A stretch of DNA of 64,000 nucleotides, taken from positions 19,292-83,291 of the forward strand of contig JAGCGA010000040.1 of NCBI GenBank assembly GCA_017649855.1, in the 5' to 3' direction. The translations under genes were made by a program, and so were the position numbers. Shown piece after piece: positions 38,453 to 47,398 of the stretch (the stretch's first letter is position 1; the number at the start of each line of letters is the position of its first letter). A model generated the notes under the pieces. It did no database searches. It was not told where the DNA came from and worked only from the letters and a program-made list of their open reading frames with translations. This DNA is from Bacteroidales bacterium. GTDB taxonomy: Bacteria > Bacteroidota > Bacteroidia > Bacteroidales > WCHB1-69.

Positions 38453-40818
38453 TCACACCCCCGTCCGGATCTTACTTCTATCCTCCCCTTCCGGCTTGAC
38501 CGAACCGGCTTTCTTGTAAGCGTTGAAGTTGTAACTTACCCCCAACCAGAACATCCGGCTCTTGCCATGCAACATGTTGTCTAACTGATAGAACTGGTTG
38601 TCGGAGAATATCTCCCATTTGCGGGTGTTGAAGACATCGGTAAGCTGCGCGGAGACCGTGAGTGCGCCCTTCAGGAACTTCTGGCTGATGCCGATGTTCA
38701 TATAATGCGAGAAGCGCGTGGTGAACTGCGGGTAATACTGCGGCGTGTTCACGAAATACTGCAGGTTGATGTTCATCCCTTTGATCGGGCGGAAATCGAG
38801 GCGGAGGTTGCTGTTGTTGACCCAGCCGCTGTTCGAGATGTCCCACTCCCCAATGTTGCCCACCGAACGGAGATAGTAGGTGTTCGTGCCGAGCGTTGCC
38901 GTCATCCACTTCCACGGGTCGGCCTTCACGCTCAGGTCTAATCCCGCCTTGGTCTGCGAGGTAGCGTTGATGTAGGTCATCAGCAGGATGTCGTCCTCAA
39001 AACGGGCCACCTGCGTGATGTAGTGGTGGATATAGTTGCCGTAAACGCCCACATTCACAGCCCATTTCGGCACCTTGAACTGGTAGAGCAGCTCCGCGTT
39101 GTCGGCGGTCTCGGGCTGGAGATGCATATTGCCCTGCTCGAAATTGTGCGGGTCGATCATGCTCACGTAGGGGTTGAGCTGCGGATACGTGGGCCGCGTG
39201 ATACGCCGCGAATAGGCCACCGACAGACTGTGTTTCTTGGAAATCTTGTACTTGAACGACAACGACGGCCCGAGGAAGAAATGCTGCGAAGACTCATCCA
39301 ATAGCTCTTTCTCACTATGCAGGTGCGTGCGGCTGTATTCGGCACGGAGACCGGCGCTCCACGTGAAATGGTCGCGCCACTCCAGAGAGGTGAACTGCAC
39401 GAAGCGGCGGGCACATACTCCCTGTGCATCAGATCGTTACTAAACTGATGGGAGTAGTCCCAACCGAGACTGTCGCGCACGAAGAAGTTGTGGTAGATGT
39501 CGTTCTGTCGGTAGGAAAACTTCACCCCCGCATCCCAAAATCCGTATTTTTTGATGACGCGCCAGTCCGTCTGCACGGAGGTGAGCAGCGGACTGCCGCC
39601 CGACACCGACTTGCTGACCGAGTCGCCCTCCAAGAAGTAGTACGACGGACGATGGCCCCAGATTTTGGAGACGTTCGCCTTGACGGAGAAGGTGAGTTTC
39701 CCAGGACGGATGGCGTGCCAGTAGGCGAACGTCCCATCGAGGTTCTCGCGGTTCCAGGTTACATCGCTGCGACGGTTCTCGTGCGACAGGATGCCGTCAT
39801 AAAACCAGTCGTTGTAGAGATCCTGCACGGTGTTGAAGCGGGGCAGGATGAGCCGGAAGTCAGCATCGATCTTGTTCCGCATATCGGGCTTGATGGTGAA
39901 TCCAAGGGCGATGTTGTTGTTGAAGACCGTCCGCATGGCGCGGATCTGCTGACTGAGACTGTCGCCGGTGGTGCGGTAATAGCGGTAGAGGTAGCCGTTG
40001 TTGATGTCGTCTTCGTATTTCGCCTGGTAGTTGAAGCGCAGGGCGAACTTGTTGCGAGTGTAGTTCAGGGCAAGACTGCCGTTGGTGAAGTGGTTGAAGC
40101 CGTAGTTGACCGCCGCCATCCCACTGAGGCCCTTCTTCCCGTCCTTCTTGGTGACGATGTTAATGATGCCGCCCGTGCCCTCGGCGTCGTAGCTGGCACT
40201 CGGGTTCGTGATGATGTCGATGCTCGCCACGTTGGAGGAGGGTATCGCGTTGACAGAGCCGAGGTTGGTGGGCACGCCGTCAAGGAGTAGCAGCACGTTG
40301 CCGTTGCCGCGGATGGAGACATTGCCGTCGGGGTCAACGGTCACGGAGGACTGCTGGCGCAGGAGATCGGCGACGGTGCCGCCCATAAAGACTGTCGCAT
40401 CAACAGGTGCTACCGTAGTATGAGCAGCTGTAACATGGCCTTGCTCACCAGCTTGCGAAGAGATATTCACTTCGTCCAGCATCTGAGAGGTAACCTCCAT
40501 CATTATCTTCCCCAATGGAAGCTCTGGCTTATCGGCCATAATTTCAAACTGTTTAGTTTTATACCCCATGGACACTATCGTGAAGAGATAGGGTTCCTTT
40601 GAGCGGGGAACTACCAGCTCAAACGTACCGTCTTGGTATGTCAATGTACCATTCTTTATCGTGTCGTGCTGCGAAATATAGACGGAGGTATATTGCAAGG
40701 GGCGTTCATTCTCGGCCACAACGGTGCCCCACACTGCACATGGATGCTTCTGCGCAAGGGCGGAAATACTGAATAGCAACAGGATAGCAGCAAGATAAAA
40801 GGAACGTTTGTGCATCAT
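38453..40818 (-). pseudogene. TonB-dependent receptor / outer-membrane beta-barrel protein, frameshifted
   Basis: N-terminal signal peptide (MMHKRSFYLAAILLLFSISALAQ), a carboxypeptidase-like regulatory domain (VWGTVVAENERPLQY), a plug (VNISSQAGEQG, SIRGNGNVLLLLDGVP, GTGGIINIVTKKDG) and a long barrel. The frame breaks near 39404: after EYVPA the first frame reads into unrelated sequence, while the barrel resumes one base over as FVQFTSLEW. One lost base explains it, either a real mutation or a sequencing error. If intact it would be about 785 residues and act as a substrate-specific outer-membrane transporter. ATG 40818 fits the -7 box. Confidence 0.85.
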
Positions 40819-40837
40819 ATTCGACAAATATCAGAAT

Positions 40838-40846
40838 GCAAAATTA
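40838..40846 (-). promoter_or_regulatory. -7 box (TAATTTTGC) for the TonB-type receptor
   Basis: Matches TAnnTTTGC on the minus strand, 19 bases before ATG 40818; only 13 bases from the divergent box of the lipoprotein gene. Confidence 0.65.
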
Positions 40847-40859
40847 CAGAAAAAGATTG

Positions 40860-40868
40860 TATCTTTGC
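40860..40868 (+). promoter_or_regulatory. -7 box (TATCTTTGC) for the lipoprotein gene
   Basis: Matches TAnnTTTGC, 9 bases before ATG 40878, so the leader would be very short. Confidence 0.7.
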
Positions 40869-40877
40869 AGCAAAAAA

Positions 40878-41906
40878 ATGATGAAAAGATTATTCTTCAT
40901 AATCTTTACGATTCTCATCCTCAGTGGGTGTTCCCGTTACAACACTCCACAAGAAAAATTTGAATCCCTACAGAATTCAGATTTCTCCGAATTTATTGAC
41001 ATGGGAATCACTTCCAGACCACCCGTATATATTGTACGGCTTCATGACACGTCATATCTTGTAAAGAAACGCTTTCTTTCTAACAAAATCAAGTCCATAA
41101 CCTATTACGGAAATCAAAACACAAACAGCGTAAACTTTACCAAGAAGGATAAAAAACATTTGGAACACCTTCTGCATCTATTCGACAATCTTGATGTCAG
41201 GGCCTTATCCGTTGACAAAGAAGGTACTGTTTGGTTTTCATTCAGCTGTAGAGACCGGTGTACTTATAGTTATTTAAAGCTATCGCCTACAAGTTCATTG
41301 GAAGAGTGTGGATTTCCTTATTACAAACAGTACAATGAAAATTGGTTTTATGACGTAGAGTGCTCTGAATATAGACGATATAGAGAAGAAAAAACGGAGT
41401 TAGGCCCTCAAGACGAAATACAAACACCTCTGCCATACCTGCTGCCTATAGACAGTTTGTGGGCATATTATGATGTTGCCTGGACAACCTCTGGACGATG
41501 CAACAGACCTGACGTTTTCGATGATGATAGCAGCAAGAATCTCTCTTATGGATTTTATGTCGTGTTGGATCATCGTTCGGGTCGCACTTCCAATGTTGCG
41601 GATGTGGTAGTGTCTTACCGTAAGAATGCCTTTTGGGGAAGTTCGGACACGACGCAAAAAATCAGGATCGTTCACGTCAAGGACAAACTGTTTGCTCTGC
41701 CAATGGCTTCTTTTCATGTCGGGGATCCCATCAGCAGTATCAAAAATAAGGCGGTGTTCAAAAAAGGAAACTACCTCTGCTACGCTGGTGAAAAATACTG
41801 TTATGTGGTTGAAACCTCACAAGATACCATCCGGCATTTTTTTGTTTTTCCTTCTGAACTGAAGGATGATTGGACTCATCTCCTAAAATATGTTGAATCC
41901 CATTAA
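40878..41906 (+). CDS. Lipoprotein of unknown function
   Basis: A 342-residue protein with a lipoprotein signal (MMKRLFFIIFTILILSGCS, Cys after LSG). No recognised domain. The body mixes strands and helices, with a Y/F-rich stretch and a paired-Cys region (FSCRDRCTYSYL). The start at 40878 or 40881 is set by the -7 box. It is divergent from the receptor gene and followed after 31 bases by another lipoprotein gene. Codon use is visibly AT-richer than in the flanking receptor and GH89 genes. Confidence 0.7.
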   Translation: MMKRLFFIIFTILILSGCSRYNTPQEKFESLQNSDFSEFIDMGITSRPPVYIVRLHDTSYLVKKRFLSNKIKSITYYGNQNTNSVNFTKKDKKHLEHLLHLFDNLDVRALSVDKEGTVWFSFSCRDRCTYSYLKLSPTSSLEECGFPYYKQYNENWFYDVECSEYRRYREEKTELGPQDEIQTPLPYLLPIDSLWAYYDVAWTTSGRCNRPDVFDDDSSKNLSYGFYVVLDHRSGRTSNVADVVVSYRKNAFWGSSDTTQKIRIVHVKDKLFALPMASFHVGDPISSIKNKAVFKKGNYLCYAGEKYCYVVETSQDTIRHFFVFPSELKDDWTHLLKYVESH

Positions 41907-41937
41907 CGTTGTTGTTCCGTTGTAATTAAGCTAAAGC

Positions 41938-42555
41938 ATGAAAAGGAAAATAGTAATAGGATTGCTGCTCTCATTGACGATGGTTCTCAGTGGCTGCACT
42001 AAAGGCACCATCTCGGACAACCTGACAGGTCTTTGGACCGTGGTGAAAATCAGGATTGACGGAGATTTCTGTGCCTATTACGATTTCAAATCCCCTACTT
42101 TGGAATTATATGAAAATGGAACACTCCTTTTAATGGAACTGGATTCAGAATCACAGATAAGACATCATAACGACTGTGCTTCCCCCTGGAAAGTAGTCTT
42201 GAAGAACGGTCTCCCTTATTTGCAGGTTCAGGGAGGAGAAGGAACGCTTTCCGGCCAATATCGCCTTCAATTTGTCTATGACACTGTTGAATCGAGACTA
42301 TTCTTGGAACTCACATCGGATAGTCTGTATTTGCTGGCCTGTCATTTTGACACGGACAATATCGGAGCACCGCCCTCCCACTCCACCTCTTCAGCTTCTG
42401 GCACTGGATTGTCGGAACCAGACTATCAGGAGCCTGTGTTTCAGGTGGCGCGGCCTGAGCGCGAATATCTTTTGAAGAAGGCCCCTCATTTGGTCAAGAT
42501 AACGCATGGCCGTTTCACGACCTTCGGGCACAATCCGTATGACCAGTGTGAATGA
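41938..42555 (+). CDS. Small lipoprotein, possibly lipocalin-like
   Basis: A 205-residue protein with a lipoprotein signal (MKRKIVIGLLLSLTMVLSGC). After it, NLTGLWTVVKIRIDG and later strand-rich sequence (LELYENGTLLLMEL, WKVVLKNGLPYLQV) suggest a lipocalin-like barrel as in many Bacteroidota lipoproteins, but this is only a shape-based guess. Residues 140-160 are low-complexity. Function unknown. Confidence 0.65.
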   Translation: MKRKIVIGLLLSLTMVLSGCTKGTISDNLTGLWTVVKIRIDGDFCAYYDFKSPTLELYENGTLLLMELDSESQIRHHNDCASPWKVVLKNGLPYLQVQGGEGTLSGQYRLQFVYDTVESRLFLELTSDSLYLLACHFDTDNIGAPPSHSTSSASGTGLSEPDYQEPVFQVARPEREYLLKKAPHLVKITHGRFTTFGHNPYDQCE

Positions 42556-42571
42556 AAAAAGAGAAAAATCA

Positions 42572-42580
42572 TATCTTTGC
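42572..42580 (+). promoter_or_regulatory. -7 box (TATCTTTGC) for the GH89 gene
   Basis: Matches TAnnTTTGC, 24 bases before ATG 42605. Confidence 0.7.
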
Positions 42581-42604
42581 ACTTCCTTTATCATCAAAAA
42601 ACCA

Positions 42605-44860
42605 ATGAGAAAAAACCTTCTCCTCATATTAGCCTGCATGTCGTTTGCCTTATACACTCCCGCCCAGCGCCCCATCGACGGCCTGGCGCACCGCATCCTC
42701 GGCGACCAAGACACCTTTTTTGTATTTGTGTATCAACCAGACACAATAGACTATTTTCAAATTGAGCCCGTTTATCAATCTCCGAAAGACCAATATGGCC
42801 ACAAAATCCGCATCACCGGCAACAACGACAACTCGTTAGCCACCGGTCTGAACTACTACCTCAAGCACTTCGCGGGCGTGCATGTCTCGTGGTTGCTCTG
42901 CGAGCCCGTGGAGCTGCCAAAACAATTCCCTGTGCCCGCAGCGCCCATCCGCAAGGAGGCCCTCGTGAAGGACCGCTTCTTCCTGAACTACTGCACCTAC
43001 GGCTACACGATGCCGTGGTGGAAGTGGCCGCAGTGGGAGCGCTTCATCGACTGGATGGCGCTGAACGGCATCAACATGCCGCTCGCCATCACCGGGCAGG
43101 AGGCCGTCTGGTACGAGGTGTGGAAGGAGTTTGGAATGACCGACGAGGAGATCCGCAGCTACTTCTCGGGACCAGCGCACCTCCCCTGGCACCGCATGGC
43201 CAACCTGGACGGTTTTGGCGGTCCGCTGCCGATGTCGTGGTTGGAGGGACAGAAGGAACTGCAACGGCAGATTGTGGCCCGCGAGCGGGAGTTCAACATG
43301 ACGCCGGTACTGCCCGCCTTCGCCGGACACGTGCCCAAACGGTTCGCCGAAATGCACCCCGAGGCCGACATCCAGCAGCTGAGCGCGTGGTGCGGCTTCG
43401 AACCCACCCACTTCCTCAACTCCTCCGACCCGCTCTTCGCCAAAATCCAGCAATCGTTCATGGAGAAGGAGATCGCCCTCTTCGGCACCGACCACATCTA
43501 CGGTGTGGATCCCTTCAACGAGATGGACCCGCCAAGCTGGGAGCCCGACTACCTCGCCAAGGTTTCTCAAAACATCTACACCTCGCTGCAGCAGAGCGAC
43601 CCCGCCGCCCGCTGGCTGCAGATGACCTGGGTGTTCTACTACAAACGCAAGTCGTGGACCCCCGAACGGCTCCGCGCCTACCTCACCGCCGTGCCGCAGG
43701 ACAAGCTCGTGCTGCTCGACTACTTCTGCGAGAAGACGGAGGTGTGGCGCACCACCGAGGGCTTCTACGGACAACCCTTCATCTGGTGCTACCTTGGCAA
43801 TTTCGGCGGCAACACCATGCTCGTGGGCAACATCAACGAACTGGAAAAGAAACTGAATGCCGCACTCAAGGAGGCGGGACCGAACATGACCGGCATCGGC
43901 TCCACCTTAGAATCCTTCGACGTAAGTCCGCAAATCTACGAGTACCTCTTTGACCGCGTGTGGGAGAAAGATACAATCTATCACATGTCAATTTGGGTTA
44001 ACAGTTGGAATAGAATGCGCACGGGTGGCGGTGAAATCAATGAATTATTATGGTGGCAATTGAACGACAACATCTATAAGGATTGGTCTTTTTATGGACT
44101 TGGCACACAGTTAGTGGCGCGTCCCTCGCTAGAAGGTCATGGAACATACTACACAAAGCCCTACTATTCATACGACAACAACACTCTGAAGTACATTTGT
44201 AAATCTTTCTTGTTAGAAAACTCATTCCCATACTTGTATTCATCCGATGATATCAGTAAAAACGCTGTTGATAAAGACGCCTACCGTTACGATCTCGTCA
44301 ACCTTGTCTCGCAGTGGATGGGCAACCATTTTATGGACATCCGCAACGACTTCACCGTGGCGTACAAGAACCGCGACATCAAGGAAATGGAACGACAGGT
44401 GAAGATTGCCAACCAGCTGTTTGCGGATGTAGATACGCTGCTCAACACGCACCCCGCCTTTATGTTGGGACCGTGGATTGAGGACGCTCGCGCGTGGGGC
44501 ACCACACCAGAAGAGAAAGACTACTACGAGCGGCAAGCCCGCACGCTGCTCACTATTTGGGGCGGTCCCGTGCTCAACGACTACGCCAACCGTATGTGGG
44601 GCGGGCTCGTCGGCGACTACTACGCCAAACGCTGGAACCTCTTCTTCAAGGCGGTCATAAAAGCCGTGAAAAAGGGCAAGGAGTTCGACGAAAAGGCCTT
44701 CGGCGAGGAACTCTCCAAGTTCGAGCACGCCTGGACCGAAAGCCACACGAAGTACCCCGTCGAACCGCAGGAGGTGAAGCGGAAAGCAAGCGGATTAGCA
44801 CCCAAGCATCCCACGTACAATGCCGCCTGGGCGATTTACAAGCGGTGGATGAAGGAATAG
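42605..44860 (+). CDS. GH89 alpha-N-acetylglucosaminidase
   Basis: The 751-residue secreted enzyme (signal peptide MRKNLLLILACMSFALYTPAQ) releases terminal alpha-GlcNAc, as on gastric-type mucin O-glycans or heparan-type chains. GH89 features: N-terminal domain with FFLNYCTYGYTMPWWKWPQWERFIDWMAL-like block near residues 121-150, acid/base candidate Glu306 in DPFNEM and nucleophile candidate Glu436 in STLESFD, and a helical C-terminal domain. It resembles human NAGLU and clostridial AgnC. The start at 42605 follows the -7 box. The part coding for about residues 458-560 is clearly AT-richer than the GC-rich DNA on both sides. Confidence 0.93.
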   Translation: MRKNLLLILACMSFALYTPAQRPIDGLAHRILGDQDTFFVFVYQPDTIDYFQIEPVYQSPKDQYGHKIRITGNNDNSLATGLNYYLKHFAGVHVSWLLCEPVELPKQFPVPAAPIRKEALVKDRFFLNYCTYGYTMPWWKWPQWERFIDWMALNGINMPLAITGQEAVWYEVWKEFGMTDEEIRSYFSGPAHLPWHRMANLDGFGGPLPMSWLEGQKELQRQIVAREREFNMTPVLPAFAGHVPKRFAEMHPEADIQQLSAWCGFEPTHFLNSSDPLFAKIQQSFMEKEIALFGTDHIYGVDPFNEMDPPSWEPDYLAKVSQNIYTSLQQSDPAARWLQMTWVFYYKRKSWTPERLRAYLTAVPQDKLVLLDYFCEKTEVWRTTEGFYGQPFIWCYLGNFGGNTMLVGNINELEKKLNAALKEAGPNMTGIGSTLESFDVSPQIYEYLFDRVWEKDTIYHMSIWVNSWNRMRTGGGEINELLWWQLNDNIYKDWSFYGLGTQLVARPSLEGHGTYYTKPYYSYDNNTLKYICKSFLLENSFPYLYSSDDISKNAVDKDAYRYDLVNLVSQWMGNHFMDIRNDFTVAYKNRDIKEMERQVKIANQLFADVDTLLNTHPAFMLGPWIEDARAWGTTPEEKDYYERQARTLLTIWGGPVLNDYANRMWGGLVGDYYAKRWNLFFKAVIKAVKKGKEFDEKAFGEELSKFEHAWTESHTKYPVEPQEVKRKASGLAPKHPTYNAAWAIYKRWMKE

Positions 44861-44870
44861 CCCTGCTTTC

Positions 44871-45247
44871 GTCCCTGCGGGACGTTATTGAGCCCCGGCA
44901 TCATTTTCCTACCGAACGTCCGTCCCTGCGGGACACGAGGTGATACGCAGGGACATTTCTACCAAGCTTTAGCCCCTGCGGGGCTTTCCGACCATCCTGG
45001 CGACTCCCCACCCCATTCCGACGCACCCATGTCCCGCAGGGACAACACCCCGGTAGACACGACACCCGCCGACGCACCTATGTCCCGCAGGGACAACAGC
45101 CCGGCAGACACGACACCCACGGCCGAACAAATGTCCCGCAGGGACAATAGCTCGGTAGGTGCGACAGCCACGGCCGAACCCATGTCCCGCAGGGACAAAA
45201 GCTCGGTAGGTGCGACACCCACGGTCGGACACATGTCCCGCAGGGAC
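44871..45247. repeat. REP-like repeat block, left copy (head plus five 51-bp units)
   Basis: Head: palindromes GTCCCTGCGGGAC at 44871 and 44922 and AGCCCCTGCGGGGCT at 44971. Array: GTCCCGCAGGGAC at 45031, 45082, 45133, 45184 and 45235, an exact 51-bp period. The array palindrome is the reverse complement of the head one, so head and array face each other. Because 51 is a multiple of three, frames stay open on both strands, but nothing supports a real protein. The block ends 18 bases before the transposase stop codon. Confidence 0.9.
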
Positions 45248-45265
45248 AAAACAAATCTCAGAACG

Positions 45266-45739
45266 TCATTCTATCTGTTTGAATATTTTTTGTTCGTCAT
45301 AATCGACATCGAATTCCTTTAAAATCCCCTTATATTCCTCCACCATATTTTGACATTTATGATGTTCCGCCTGGCTATTTATGTATTGAATAACATTGGG
45401 AACATCTTCTTTAGAATACGAAAAAGCCCCATACCCTTCCTGCCAGGAAAACCACCCGTTTGACAATCTGTTCTCATTAATCCACCTTGAAGAACACCCC
45501 TTAACATCTTTCATCATGTCTGAAATGGATTGCGACGGACGCATCCCAATCAAAATGTGGACATGGTCAGCCGTTCCGCCAATGGCAAGGACCTTGTGGT
45601 TTTTGTTTTGAATGATGGCAATCATGTATTCGTATAGCCGTTCACGCCAAGAATCCAATATCATGGATTCTCTGTTTTGCACCGTAAAAACCACCTGTAT
45701 GTGGATTTGCGAAAATGTGTTGTTTCTAAATGGTTTCAT
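45266..45739 (-). CDS. IS200-type Y1 HUH transposase (RAYT-like)
   Basis: The 157-residue single-strand transposase has the HUH motif His59-Val-His61 (ADHVHILIGM) and the catalytic Tyr119 in VIQYINSQAEHH; nearby GWFSWQEGYGAFSYS is typical of the IS200/REP-associated family. Such enzymes nick and join hairpin-containing single-stranded DNA. It sits alone, without TnpB, between two directly repeated blocks of REP-like palindromes that match each other in layout, as in REP-RAYT modules. The gene is AT-richer than the blocks around it. No -7 box was seen upstream. Confidence 0.93.
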   Translation of the reverse strand: MKPFRNNTFSQIHIQVVFTVQNRESMILDSWRERLYEYMIAIIQNKNHKVLAIGGTADHVHILIGMRPSQSISDMMKDVKGCSSRWINENRLSNGWFSWQEGYGAFSYSKEDVPNVIQYINSQAEHHKCQNMVEEYKGILKEFDVDYDEQKIFKQIE

Positions 45740-45775
45740 TTTTTTGTTTTTTATTTGTTTATAATTTATTTGTCA

Positions 45776-45790
45776 CGTCCCCATGGGACG
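45776..45790. repeat. Variant palindrome upstream of the transposase
   Basis: CGTCCC and GGGACG pair around a CAT loop, 37 bases before the transposase start. It has the same stem as the REP-like units but a different loop, and may be the transposase's own recognition or control site. Confidence 0.6.
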
Positions 45791-45830
45791 ATTTGTGTTC
45801 GTCATGAGATCATTTCAGCATCCACCGTCC

Positions 45831-46064
45831 GTCCCTGCGGGACGTTATTTAGCCCCGGCATCAATTTTCTACCGAACGTCCGTCCCTGCGGGACGTGAGG
45901 CAACCCGCACGCGCATTTCTACCAAGCTATAGCCCCTGCGGGGCTTTCTTTCCATCACGGCAGCATCCCACCCCATCCCGACACACCCATGTCCTGCAGG
46001 GACAACAGCCCGGCAGACACGACACCCACGGTCGGACATATGTCCCGCAGGGACAACAGCTCGG
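45831..46064. repeat. REP-like repeat block, right copy (head plus two 51-bp units)
   Basis: Head palindromes at 45831, 45882 and 45931 and array units at 45991 (variant GTCCTGCAGGGAC) and 46042 repeat the left block with the same steps (51, 49, 60, 51). Only two array units are present against five in the left block. The block ends in AGCTCGGTAG. Both blocks run in the same direction. Confidence 0.9.
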
Positions 46065-46314
46065 TAGGAACGCGACATTTATATGATGGGCCCATAACAT
46101 ATTTGGGAAAACAACCATACCTTTTTGCCATATTGTTATTTATTTGTTTACAGAAGCAAAAATACAACAACATAATGCATATACAAACAAATATCGATAT
46201 TATTATCACATTTATAATCAATCGTTTATAAACAATCTAATATCCAAACAACATTTAATTATTAATTTTCAAACATCACTTCGGATGGTTTTGTCTGGTT
46301 GTTGAAAAAAAAAC
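46065..46314. other. AT-rich gap without a gene
   Basis: AT-rich sequence between the right repeat block and the promoter of the next gene. A minus-strand frame reads from here into the repeat block (starts MIINVIIISIF) but lacks a promoter and ends inside the repeat; it is not considered a gene. Confidence 0.6.
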
Positions 46315-46323
46315 TATTTTTGC
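46315..46323 (+). promoter_or_regulatory. -7 box (TATTTTTGC) for the exported protein
   Basis: Matches TAnnTTTGC, about 85 bases before ATG 46409, giving a longer leader than for most genes here. Confidence 0.55.
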
Positions 46324-46408
46324 GACATCGTTATCGCCAATTCAAAATGGTCATTCACCTTATCAACCGCAATAAAATAAACGCCTGGACATCTCCCCCT
46401 ATAGAATC

Positions 46409-47278
46409 ATGAAAAAAAATACCATCCTCTTGATATCCGTGTTTCTCACCCTGGGTGCCTACGCGCAGAAGAGCCACCCCAGGGAAAATGTAACATCTTG
46501 CGACAGTGTTGTTTACAAACACCACCTACAAAAGCTGCTGTTCCTGCCAGACGGAACCTACCGCTACTATAGGGAAACCTGCGACATCTGCCCCCAACTC
46601 ACATCAGACAACCTCGTCAGCTTTGGGCACTATTTCAAATACAAAAACAAAGCCTACTATCTCTTCTCGGACATGTCTTTGAACACTTCCATAAAAAGAA
46701 CTGCGACAGGGACATACGACGGGAGCGACAGTCTCACTTTCCGATTCCACACACCTCAACCCAACTACAAGGAGCGATTGGTCAGCGATTGGTTCGTATA
46801 CTGCGTCACCCTCTACCTAAAACCGGATTTGGAAACACTGGGCCAATATGTTCCCAACGATACCAACATCAAAGCGTTTTACACGGACAACCCCGAGCTC
46901 AAAATCGCCATGCCTGATAGGCCAATATGGTATTTCACGGTAACCGTTTTTTCCATGGACCCGCATGCAGATGTTAACGCCTTGAGAATCACCTACGATC
47001 TGTCAGATGCCAATCAAAATGTTTACGACATTGATCTCTCCATGGCAACACGCGACTTTTTCGTCTACCGGAGAATGTATGGCCAGCAAATAGCCATTTT
47101 AGACAAAAATGCCGTGTATTTCAATGACTTTGTTTTACTAAGGCAAGGGGCTTTTAAGGCGAAGCAACACACCACCTACGAACCATTGCCTAAGAAATAT
47201 TGGAAATACTTCACAGGAGAACATGCAGTGTACCAGAAACGCCTACGCATCTTTGAATCTGACGACACTGATGATTAA
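46409..47278 (+). CDS. Exported protein of unknown function
   Basis: A 289-residue protein with a clear signal peptide (MKKNTILLISVFLTLGAYAQ). Strand-rich body; two Cys pairs (TSCDSVVY and TCDICP) could form disulfides or bind a ligand. No recognised family. The C-terminal residues do not match the T9SS sorting domain. It lies alone between the repeat module and the T9SS-exported protein gene. Confidence 0.65.
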   Translation: MKKNTILLISVFLTLGAYAQKSHPRENVTSCDSVVYKHHLQKLLFLPDGTYRYYRETCDICPQLTSDNLVSFGHYFKYKNKAYYLFSDMSLNTSIKRTATGTYDGSDSLTFRFHTPQPNYKERLVSDWFVYCVTLYLKPDLETLGQYVPNDTNIKAFYTDNPELKIAMPDRPIWYFTVTVFSMDPHADVNALRITYDLSDANQNVYDIDLSMATRDFFVYRRMYGQQIAILDKNAVYFNDFVLLRQGAFKAKQHTTYEPLPKKYWKYFTGEHAVYQKRLRIFESDDTDD

Positions 47279-47369
47279 AGACTTCACATTCACTCGGGCA
47301 CGCACATTCTGCCTCGCACAATAATCACGATCTTTTCCCCGCTCAAATGCCGTTTTTCATTTTTTTTAT

Positions 47370-47378
47370 TATTTTTGC
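47370..47378 (+). promoter_or_regulatory. -7 box (TATTTTTGC) for the T9SS-exported protein
   Basis: Matches TAnnTTTGC, 20 bases before ATG 47399, and rules out the in-frame start at 47375 that lies inside it. Confidence 0.75.
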
Positions 47379-47398
47379 CTTTTAATTTTTTTACAAAA

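Noticed and set aside
42889..43953. 354-codon frame inside the GH89 gene in another phase
   Set aside because: R/H/A-rich translation typical of a shifted GC-rich frame; GH89 residues are in the other frame.
44871..45247. CRISPR array
   Set aside because: Unit length is constant, but the 'repeat' is a 13-bp palindrome and the 'spacers' are near-copies of each other; no cas genes.
44888..45322. Open frame through the 51-bp array encoding 17-residue repeats
   Set aside because: The period is a multiple of three, so several frames stay open on both strands; no promoter, and unit ends follow palindromes rather than codons.
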